DNA of 64,000 bases from positions 620,001-684,000 of the forward strand of contig JAADJZ010000001.1 in NCBI GenBank assembly GCA_011032825.1, given 5' to 3'. Below are positions 36,220-45,291 of this stretch, in pieces. Each line of letters opens with the position of its first letter. Positions within the stretch are counted from its first letter, which is position 1. Both the position numbers and the translations under genes were made by a program. Source of the DNA: Massariosphaeria phaeospora (taxonomy: Eukaryota > Ascomycota > Dothideomycetes > Pleosporales). The notes under the pieces were generated by a model. That model did no database searches. It was not told where the DNA came from and saw only the letters and a list, made by a program, of their open reading frames with translations.

Positions 36220-38608
36220 TTCGTAAAAAGTTTAAGCTAATTAACAAATTTTTAAGCTATAGAAGTAGCATTTAGTAATACTTAAATTAGTACTATACAA
36301 AATGTTTTGCTTATATTAGCGCTATACAAACTATATTTAGCTTTTATTATTATTGTTTTCTACTCAAACGTAAAGCTTAAATTTAGTATTAAGTTTGCTA
36401 GTAGCTACGTAGCAAATCTAGGCGCTACATTTTCTTCGCTTGCTTATGCGTTATACGAACTTAATGTTTGCTAGTATAAGCAAATTTCTACGTAAAACGC
36501 TTACGCCGTTTAAACAAAGCATAAATTTGCTAAATACAAAAAAAGCAAAAGTTGCTAATAAGCAAAGTAAGCAATTTACCTAAAATTTAACTAAGTTGCT
36601 AGCGCTAGCGCAGCGCAAACTGTTAAGCGAGATTTTTAGCAATACTCAAAGCTAGCTATTTGCTACTGCTAAATCTAGTTTATTTATACTCGAATACAAT
36701 AACAACGAGCTGCTAAGCGAGCTGCTAAGCAATCTAGCGCTTAAGTTTAAGTTAGCAAAGAATATAAAAAAAGCGCTAAATATAAAGTTGCATAAATTGC
36801 AGGCGCTACAAAAACTACTTTTTAAGTGCTACTATTTTAAGCAAAGCTTACTTAGGCGTTTGAGCTAAAAAACTACTTATTAGTGTTACTATATAAAAGC
36901 TTTGTTAACGTTAACGTAGACGTACAATAGAAAGCTTTATTTAGTAACTTAAATAAAAACAGTATACCTAAAGCTAACGATAGCGAGCTTAACTAGCTAC
37001 TTTTATAAGTAAGCTGCGCTAGGCTATAGCAATAGGCAAATTAAGTAGTAAAAAATCTCGCACTTTGCTAAGTAAGTATTTGAAGTATATGCGCTACTAT
37101 ATACCTAGCAAAGCAAAACAAGCAAAATAAAGCTGTAAAAGTAATCTAAAGAGATAATACAACAAGCTTTAAGCGCGTTAAAGTGTTAGCAAAGAAAAGT
37201 TTTAAAGCAACTAGCTACAAAACTTACATTAACTTTAACTTAGTTTTAACAAAGAATACACTACCTAGAAGTGCTTTTTAGCGAACTTAGCTTTGCGTAG
37301 GTATAGTAGTTTAAATTCGCCTACAAATCGCTACCTAGATACAAAAAAAAAACTTTAATTAAGCAATATAAGTAGAAGTTGCAAGTAATAGTTTTGTTAT
37401 AAGCATTAGAAATCGTTAGCAGTGTTAAAACGCTAGCTGCTAGAACAAAAGTTACGTTTGCTAGATACTTTAAAGCAACGTTAAAAAATTTGAAAACTAC
37501 TACTTAGCTAATAGCTATATTATCGCGATGTAAGTACGAAAGTGTTAAAATAGCTAATCTACAACGCAAGCGCTGTTGGATATTATAAAATTAGCGCTTT
37601 TTAAGTACAAAAACAATTAGGCTTTTAAAAATAAGCAAAAACGTACAAGCTTTTAATTAATAAAAACTAGTAGCGTTGCTAGCAGTAATAACAGCAGTAG
37701 CGAAAAAAGTAGCAAAAAAAAAAGCTTTAAAGCTTTGCAGCGAAAAGTTTTAAAAGCATAGCTACAAAATTTAGCAGCTAAATCTGCTAGTTAGTTTCTT
37801 TACGCACTAGCGCTATAGGTTTTTCTAGCGCTGCAGCTACTTGTTAATCTAAACGTGCTAGTTCAAAATTGTATACTATTAAGTAGCTAGCTGCTAATTG
37901 CCTACGGCGTATTACAAAAGATTTAAATACACACAAAGTACTTTTTAGAGTAGTAAAAGCTTTGCGATTCTAGCGCCTTTAAGCTAGTTAAATAGATTAA
38001 AAAGAAAGTATTTACTAAAGGCTAGTACAACGTTAACTAGATAATAAATAGCAGCTTCGAAACAGGCCTAACGTACGAGATTTAAACAAACTACTTTTGC
38101 AAAAAGCTAGCTTATTTCTTTTTGCTTTAGAACGTAGCTTTAAAATAGCGCTATTAATACACTAAACTTACAGCAGCTAATTAAGAAATAGTTAAAAAGT
38201 GTAACAATAAAATAATACGCAAAAGAAAAAAGTAGTAAGCGAAAAATAAAGCAACAGCGAGCAGGCAACAAATAGAGCAAAAAAATTAAAAAAATTAGCT
38301 AGGCGCTAAGTAACGGCGAAGTAAGCTTCTTTGCATTTAAAACTACGTTTAGTAGCAGCGCTGTATTACAGCGCGATTTCTAGCTTTTAGCAAGCACTTG
38401 CAAATAGCCTATAGCAAAAAAGTGCAAAGTAAGCTATTAAAAACACGTCGCTGCAAAAGTTAAGCAAGTTACTTTTAGTACTTACAAAACAACGCAACTA
38501 CATTGTATTTTTATTTAACAATTAACGAGCTAACTATTTGTATAGGTTTAAGTCGCGCTTGTATTTTTTTATAATTAAATTATTGCGTTGTAGTGTTATT
38601 GCGTTGCT
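36220..38608. other. AT-rich mutated repeat DNA, not assigned
   Basis: No open frame is supported on either strand. The sequence is rich in GCTA, TTAG and GCAA words, with almost no CC or GG, like the neighbouring mutated transposons. Plus-strand readings through many stops suggest Lys-rich coding remnants and, near 38,410-38,450, a possible zinc-knuckle remnant (KCKVSY.KHVAAK). The element type cannot be recognised. Confidence 0.4.
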
Positions 38609-38615
38609 GTAGTAG

Positions 38616-39009
38616 TTACGCTAGCGAATGGGTAGGGGGTACCCATCGATGGGTATAGGTTGGGTTATGGGTCGCACAGACCTTGGGTTAAAGTTGGGTT
38701 AGAGTTAACCTAGCGTGGGTAGGGGTTAAGTTAGGGTGGTCAAAGCTCTGGGTTGGGGGTTAGGTTAGGGTTACCTAAATAGTTAAGAAACTGTGATAAG
38801 TAAATGTGATAAATATACATAGAAAACTTAATATTAATATAGGTTGTAAATATTATGTAAGACCCAACCACAACCCTAAGCTTTGACCACTCTAACCCAA
38901 CCTCTACCCAAGCTGCTTAGTAACTAGCGCGGGTTAAGGCTAGGGTTGGGTTGAGGTCTGACGTAAGCTAACCCAACTCTAACCCAACCTCTACCCATTT
39001 ACCAGCCTA
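38616..39009 (+). repeat. Telomere-like foldback MITE, copy 2, complete
   Basis: 394 bp flanked by an exact 7-bp duplication GTAGTAG (38,609-38,615 and 39,010-39,016). The imperfect terminal repeats are TTACGCTAGCGAATGGGTAG and, inverted, TAGGCTGGTAAATGGGTAGA. The left half is full of GGGTTA/GGTTAGGG words and the right half of TAACCC/AACCCAACC words, so the whole element can fold back, with an AT-rich loop at about 38,790-38,870. Confidence 0.85.
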
Positions 39010-39892
39010 GTAGTAGTAGAAGCAATATTTTAACTATAACAAGTACTAACGCTTTTTTCTATGCTTCTTTATCAAACACGTACTAGCAATGCCTAAACAA
39101 AGCCTTTGCTAACTTATAGCAACAGCGCTCTACAGCGTAATCTAGGTAATAGCTGTAATTATTTAAAATAGTAGCGTCTCTGTTGTTTTTACGCAGCTAA
39201 CTCTTTAACTTTTTAAAAAATTGCTTAATTAGGTTATAATCTAGCGAGTATAGCAGCAAGTACTCTAAAACAACGCTTCGATCTTGGCAAAGCTAACGTA
39301 CGCGATCTAATCGATAGATTAAAGCGTTGTCTATTACTATAATAGATCTCGGCGCTAGGTACGCCTAGCAATGTAGCAACACCTAATGCTCTAGGAAATT
39401 CTCAAATATCTCGGCGGTAATAGCCTCTTGAAAGATTGTATAGGTAAGGTAGCTATCAATCGTTATCGCTAGCAATAGACTCTATCTCTTAGAGCGTTTG
39501 ACGGCGTAGCTTAACTAGCAAGGCTAATTGATAGGTGCCTATCTACGCTTCTTATCTCCTGTACGCTCGTTGGCAGCAGACTTATCTAAACAAACGACTT
39601 GATCGGCTCTCTAACCTTAGAGGCGAGCTCTAAATAGTGCCCGCAGAGGCTCGCTGCGCTTGCGGGCTGTTTTTTCAGCTACCTTGTAACTCCAGCGGAT
39701 AGATTTCAAGAACCTCTTGATAGTGGCGTTTGAGGTCTCTACACCAAAATTGTCATACAGAAACTCTCTCATCTTATCGATATAAAGCTTAGTTCGGCTG
39801 TGGATAAAGTCGAGCAGGCCGTCCTTGTGGATTTAAAGGAGATGGCTCTTTCTCCCGCGTTTGACAGTAACTGGAGGATACAGCTGCCCCTA

Positions 39893-42021
39893 CCGTGCCC
39901 GTGCGCGCGGCGCCCGGAGTCGCGCGGCGCCCAAGGAACACCATGCTCACTACTTCAAAGATAAGGTTATTGCAGCAGCCACAATAGCTATTATCACGAT
40001 ATTTTTTAGTAGAGCGACTGTATACATGCTCGCGATTAACTTATACTAATTATATTTACGTGGAAGCCTAATAGCGCGGCCGTAGGAGTTGACTTTGGGT
40101 AGAGCCTCTGGTGCAGCTTCTAGGGGCTCCGCAACAGCTGCAGAGCCGCCACCGCGTCTCTGTCGCTTAGGCTTTGGTAGAAAAAGACCTAAGGCTTTGC
40201 GCTTGCTCTTCTAAGTAGTTTGAGGTGCTCTCTTGGTGTTTTGGGCTGCGATCTGAGCAGCGCGCGCGGCCTCTTTCTCAGCCTGCTCCCTGGCACGCAC
40301 TACCTTGGCCTCCTCTCTCGCTACACGCCTCTCCTCTACCTGCTGCTCTCGGAGTAGCTTAGCAGCAGCTAGGAGCTCCTTCCTGTTCGCCTTTGCAAGC
40401 TGCTCCTCATGCTCTTCTTGTTGTTTCACTGCCTCCTGTGCACGTGCCTCTCTAATCTTTCGCGGAAACCAGAAGACAGCACTACTATGGTACTCCTCTC
40501 GCTGCTGTAGGTTGAGAGGCTTGCCGCGCTTCTTTTGCTTCTTCTTAGTAGTAAGCGCTTCTCTCAGCCCATCGTTCTCATAGTGTAGTAGCTCGTTTTG
40601 CACTTGAAGTTGGTGGAGCGTTTGAGAGAGCAACTTTGCTTCTCCTGTAGCGTTATTCTTTACTGCAAAGCGTAGGAAACGCTCTATCTTACGCCAGTTA
40701 CTGTCCTTAAGTGCTAAGAACTGTAATTCACCGTTTCCTTGCTCTCTATTCTCTTTTTCCTAGAACTAATTGAGTATAACCTCTGGCTCTATAGGCCATA
40801 TACTAGTAGCTTCAAAGAACTTAAGAATAATCTCTGTCGTAAGGGAGAACTCCTACGCTCTCTAGAATAGTAGGAAGAAGTTTCCCTTCTTAACTGCGAG
40901 GAGCTCTTAGGTCCTCTGAAAGTAATTGGTGAGCTCCTTAGAGTAGGCGCTAGAAAGAGGTTTAAAGCAAACAACGTTAAGTAGCTGAAGCGTATGAGTA
41001 CTATAAAGCAGAAATACAGCGAGGAGTATACGATAGGAGTTGCAGTAGTTGATAAAATCCTGTGTAAAGTGACTGCCATAGCCGTCAAGTATAAAGAGAC
41101 GCTAGTCTTTTCCTTTGCGCGCTTTTTTCTTCGTGTAGCGGTTGAAAACCTGCTTAAGCTATGCTAATCCAACGTTATTGTTCGTCCAGCCAGACGGGGA
41201 TGAGGTGATAAAGACGTTGTGCTTTTCTGCTTCGACGTCGGCTACCTAGCTTAACTGCAGTGACCTTAATAACGCTTGGAAAATAAAACCAGGCGGCAAA
41301 GCGCTCCTATCGGCGCAAACAGCTGCTAGGAGGGTTATCCACTTACGAGAGCCATCTTGGAGTAATGCTCGCACTTCTTTCTTCTTCTATTGCTGTTGAG
41401 TAAACACTCGTTTTGAGCGACCTGTTACACTAATTATAAAGCCCTTTTTATCTATATTGTAGCAGTGACGCAGCTGTACGTTGTACTGCTTCATCTTAGC
41501 ATGCAGCAAGTCGAAATACAGCGCGTACTTGACGTTTGAATCAGCGTTGTAGCGAAGAGAGTCTATCCCAGAGGACTATTTAGAGATCAGATCATTGCTT
41601 TGTCGGTGGAAAAAGCGCGTTACCCAAGCGTCGCTCACTGGCTCTGTAGCTATCTAGGATGCAAAATTTTGTATTATCTCTCTCGTAGGAGGCAGCTCTC
41701 TCTTTGTAAAGTCTTCAATATAGCTCACGAGTCCTATTTCTTGTTGTAGGCTGAGCTTTTGTTGGTTGATTCTCTGGGCTTTCTGCGTACTCTGACGGCC
41801 TTGGTGTCTTCGGGACAGTGTAGTTCTGTTTACGTTGAACTTATTAGCTATTGCTTGGTATGTGAATTTTTCTTCTGGTTTAAGCGATTTAATCGCTGCA
41901 AGCGCGGCCTCCATAGCTGTTGTGGTAGTTGAGATGCGACGCGTCAAAGTTGGTGGCTTGTCTGGTGTTTTGGTGTTCCCCGGGCGCCGCGCAACTCCGG
42001 GCGCCGCGCGCACGGGCACGG
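39893..42021 (-). mobile_element. pogo-type transposon K (2,129 bp)
   Basis: Flanked by TA (39,891-39,892 and 42,022-42,023). The terminal inverted repeats are about 50 bp, start CCGTGCCCGTG, and contain CGCGCGGCGCCCGGAGT (39,904-39,920) with the unit CGCGCGGCGCCC starting again 17 nt later at 39,921. It is the best preserved member of the family that includes C1, C2 and D. Confidence 0.9.
40211..41914 (-). pseudogene. pogo/Fot1 transposase (DDE_1) of element K, degraded
   Basis: The ATG at 41,914 opens MEAALAAIKSLKPEEKFTY, followed by a Psq-type HTH (YQAIANKFNVNRTTLSRRHQG) and a CENP-B-type region with ELPPTREII. The DDE region shows NIDKKGF, RLFILDGYGSH (near 41,080) and LQLLNVVCFKPL. The C-terminus (40,633-40,211) is an open stretch of 140 residues: a long Glu/Ala/Arg coiled coil preceded by REEYHSSAVFWFPRKIREAR. 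Stops at Trp codons and a few other changes break the middle. Confidence 0.82.
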
Positions 42022-42402
42022 TATTGCTCAACGCTAAGTCGGATTTTGCTCACACAAAGACGCCCAACGCCTAGCTCTTGAGCAATCTCGCTGTTGTTAT
42101 GGCCAGCTTCAAGGCGCCATAAAACGCGCTGAAGCAACTTATGCTCTAACCTATGGCCAGTCGGCACAGGCAAACGATTTGAGGCCGCCGCAGGCATCTC
42201 ATAAAGCAAACACTGACGATAGTAGGTGGATTGTAGATGAAGAGTCAATAAGATCATCAAGCGCCTGCAAAACTAGGCGGGCGAAAATGCCTCGCCGGAA
42301 GCACCGGATCCGAACCCCTATCGGGTATAGTCACCCCTTTTGACCTCCTACCCCGCGCCCCTTACTACTTTTGGGGTGTATGCGGTATTTCGGACTGCAC
42401 AA

Positions 42403-44024
42403 TAACGGATATCTTAGTCAAGGACAATACAGATTACATTTTAGCTTAATGCTCTCTCTCTACCTGCTTACAGAAGTGCTATACAAATACACTAGAGGAA
42501 TTGAAACTGCAACGTAATCTTTGAAGATACACTGCGTCTTCTAGAGAAAAGAGAAACATGCTAGGATTCATCCATATCATCGCAATCTGTGATGCGTCGA
42601 AACTGGCTTTCTTGGGGTCGGAGCCGCCCTACCTACATGTCCTGTCGACGAGTAGGCGCAGTGGAAGCTAACTGGGTGACGCGGAAGCTCACGCCGTGAC
42701 GAGAGTGGTGCATGTTGTTTTTGGGGGCGCTCATAAGTTCCCGCCTGGCGGGCATTCTGCCAGAAACTGCTTCGCTTCACCCAACGCTCGAGGGTCATAC
42801 CAAACTCCCTCTACGAACGCAGAGCCCGGCACTTTTGTGGTAAATAACCGTGCTATACGTATTGTGTTAGCAAGCGCAGCACAGGGCGGGTGGCTTACGT
42901 ACCCAAAGTGTGATACGCAAACGAGTAGAAATTTACTAGTGCTCTGTTTAGGTCTAAAGCTACACAGTCGGTCCATCCTGTAAGTGCATCCGCACCTGTC
43001 GTTGCTGTCGACGAGCAGATTGCGTTAGCCAACAACTCAGATTATTCGTATGCATGTGAGGACTTACTATGCTGAGGAAAGGTGTAATGATACATCAATC
43101 GGAATACGTTGAGTACGAGATGATCGGCGTTCAGGTATCCGTGGAGAGTCTGCCCATTGTTTATCGGCTGGGTGTCTTGATACCCCCGAGTTATTTCCAG
43201 TATCATTCGTGGGCACAGGATTATTCCTAGGAACTTATCACTAAAGACAGATGTTACCATGTCACCCTCAGCACAGGCAATGTCGTGCGTCGCGCGGGAA
43301 CCCTGTGGCCCATAACTAGGACCATTGTACTGAACCCTCTCCCCATGGCCGGACCCTCTTGTGAAAACCCATTTGGTTCCTGCCCCGGCGTTATCGGCAG
43401 GTTTAAATACATCGGCTTTGCAATAGATAATGAAGCTGTCCATTTGTTGGTTGTGATGGATCCAGTTGTATTTTTGTAACATATGTTGGGCATTTCCTGT
43501 CAATAGTTAGAGCGAGTTCAGGAATTAGCAAACGGGTATGCTGCCAACCTGATAGAATCCTAAACAAATCGGCTGTAGGCGTCTTGTAGAGAATTTGGTT
43601 GGTATCGTCGAGTTTTTCTTTAGGCTCTTGGTTCGGGTTGCTTGCCACGTCTAATGCGTCAGCGATCCGCAGCATCGTCTGTGAAATCAAATGAGCTGTT
43701 GTGTCATAATATCTGTTTCGACAAGTGTACGCATCAATCGAGAAAGCTTGAGTCCATGAACTGAATAAGTAGATAACGGCAAGAGAGCGTAACATGCTTG
43801 TTAGCAAAAGCATCGTGATAGGGAGCTGCGCGAACGCAAACGTATAAAAGAGTAGTAAATGTAAAGTGAATAAAAAGAGTGTGCATATGAAGTGCTTATA
43901 AGCAGGAACAGACTGTTTGTCTAAACAAACTGCAACTAGTATACCCTCAAAGGTGACATCTTCGCAACAACAGGTTACCAACAAGTTACTGCAGTTGCGT
44001 GTTGGACTTAGACGGCTGGGGGTA
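42403..44024. repeat. Duplicated segment, copy 2 (main part, carries gene B)
   Basis: Starts at AACGGATATCTTAGTCAAGG and runs through gene B and its upstream DNA to GACGGCTGGGGGTA, where a pogo terminal repeat interrupts it. The DNA upstream of the ATG is nearly identical to copy 1 over about 200 bp. The rest of its 3' flank lies at 21,570-21,626 and 23,762-23,808, beyond the nest. Confidence 0.85.
42731..43813 (-). CDS. Secreted protein of a three-member family, gene B (305 aa, four exons)
   Basis: Exons on the minus strand are 43,813-43,549, 43,496-43,068, 43,004-42,903 and 42,852-42,731; they give 305 codons plus stop. The introns are 52, 63 and 50 nt, at the same positions and phases as in genes A and C. 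The signal peptide is MLLLTSMLRSLAVIYLFSSW, then TQA. The mature start FSIDAYTC, IIYCKAD, IACAEG, ILCPRM and FYSFAY are shared with the paralogues; extra Cys are at TDC and AEC. The helix before PQH reads HLVLNVFRLMYH, again without HExxH. The reading frame extends upstream of the ATG, but that extension lies in the conserved promoter DNA and would hide the signal peptide, so the ATG at 43,813 is preferred. The open frame is intact although transposons around it are destroyed. Confidence 0.85.
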
Positions 44025-44145
44025 CCGTGTCCGTGCGCGTGATGTGCCACCCTCATCAAAAACAACAGAAGTTCAACACGCGATAATTCTACCAATATGG
44101 CTCTAATAGACGACGCACTTGCAAAGATAGAATTTTTAAGACTTA
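44025..44145 (+). mobile_element. pogo-type transposon fragment H: terminal repeat and transposase start
   Basis: After TA (44,023-44,024) it begins CCGTGTCCGTGCGCG, like the end of element K. An ATG at 44,097 opens MALIDDALAKIEFLRL, comparable in position to the transposase start of K. It is cut at a TA by Fot1-like fragment I after 49 nt of coding sequence. Confidence 0.65.
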
Positions 44146-45291
44146 ACGTAAACGATCACCGAGTGGCCGATATCACCGAGTGGCCGGAAATCTCTTGGCA
44201 CAACCAACTCATCTCAAAGAACATCAAATTAATCGCTATCGAACAAGGAACCTGCGTACGTCGTGCTAGCGCCAGATTCAGAAGCTTCTTCTGTATCCTT
44301 TTGGCAGGTTCGGGCATTGTGCCCTGTATCACCACAGTTTCTACAGCGCCGTAGAGCTGGTTGTGCCCTTTCTTGACCCTCTCTACCACGCGCTTTCTTT
44401 GATAGCTAAGGCGCTGTATACGCTTCAGCAGCTACCTGCGCTAATCCGTTACTGTACTCTATCGTACTACCTGTCTGAATTCGCTTCCGTTTGCGCGATT
44501 TCCGCTTGGTTATCTCTGCTAATTGATCTTCAAGCTCCTTGATACGGTGGTCCTTGAGCGCGTTCTAATGCAGCATTAATTCAGCTCCTTTTACAAGCCA
44601 GGAGAAGCCACTCTGCGCTGAAGTAGGCGATCTAGTAATAGAATCGCGTACTAGCTTTGATTGCGATCCAAATTCGAGTGTATTGCTTGGAGTCTTTGAC
44701 TGCCACGGCGTCTCTAGTGTGAGTGGTGGTGGTGGGGTACACAGCCGTACTTCAAGACGATCAAGGACTACCTGCGCATTGATAGGAACTAGCTTTAAGG
44801 CCTCAAAGGCTTTCTTGCAGTTCTTTGCTGTAAACACCTCAAAAAACGCGTCTCTAAAGGCTAGCAGGAAGCTTTTCTTGTTAATATAGAAGACGCGCCG
44901 GCGCGCCAAGTCCTAAACGCGTTGGGAGTACTTTAGCTTCAGCGGCGAGAAGCAAACCACATCTAGCGGCTAGAGGATATAGAATGAATAGGCCGGCATG
45001 CAAAGCGTAAGGATCTTGTTCTCAAGGCAATAGTCCTTGAAATTCTAAGATTGGTGGCTCTCATGGCCGTCTAGAATAAGCAGCCGATACCTCTCTACCT
45101 AACGCGCCTTTGTATGCGCGTCAAAATGCTTTAACTACTCAAGACCAAGAGCGTTGTTTGTCCAGCCGTTCTTAGAGACTAAGAGCTTCTAATTGCTAGG
45201 TATAGAGTTCTCCTCGGACTACGCTAAGATGTAGACGCGCCCTTTGTAGATGATAAAAGGCGAGATCGCGTACCCTGCGGCGCAGATGCTC
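44146..45291 (-). mobile_element. Fot1/pogo-like transposon fragment I (same family as F)
   Basis: The right (3') end after TA (44,144-44,145) reads ACGTAAACGA, then TCACCGAGTGGCCGATA / TCACCGAGTGGCCGGAA with 17-nt period. The minus strand encodes the C-terminal half of the F-type transposase, including the zinc knuckle region (about 44,300-44,360) and an open stretch at 44,909-44,565. It stops abruptly at about 45,291, inside the region equivalent to 28,510 of element F, where the repeat of unknown type starts. Confidence 0.8.

Larger units (their letters stand above)
39017..42260 (-). pseudogene. Tc1/mariner transposase relic, split by pogo element K
   Basis: The N-terminal part is at 42,260-42,024 (HRLEHKLLQRVLWRLEAG, NNSEIAQELGVG, VSKIRL). 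The rest is at 39,892-39,080: FLYDNFGVETSNATIKRF, then RADQVVCLDKSAANERTGD with the first catalytic Asp, then V.DNA.I. and LLYS.DYN.IKQ, where the third acidic residue appears lost. It aligns along its length with the Tc1 gene at 47,683-48,714. The frame carries numerous stops, most at Trp positions. Element K is inserted at a TA in the middle. Confidence 0.8.
36192..42402 (-). mobile_element. Tc1/mariner-type relic L with internal insertions
   Basis: The terminal inverted repeats share CGAAATACCGCATACAC: left at 36,192-36,219 and right at 42,375-42,402, each next to a TA. Inside are an unassigned AT-rich stretch (36,220-38,608), a foldback MITE, a split Tc1/mariner transposase and pogo element K. 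A simple Tc1 element is under 2 kb, so the left terminal repeat may belong to a second, rearranged copy. Confidence 0.55.

Noticed and set aside
38616..39009. Interstitial telomere or chromosome-fusion site
   Set aside because: The GGGTTA-like words are irregular, lie in inverted arms and are bounded by terminal repeats and a 7-bp target duplication, so a MITE fits better.
44097..44354. 85-codon open frame on the plus strand
   Set aside because: It runs from the start of pogo fragment H across the terminal repeat of Fot1-like fragment I, so it is a chimera of two elements and not a gene.
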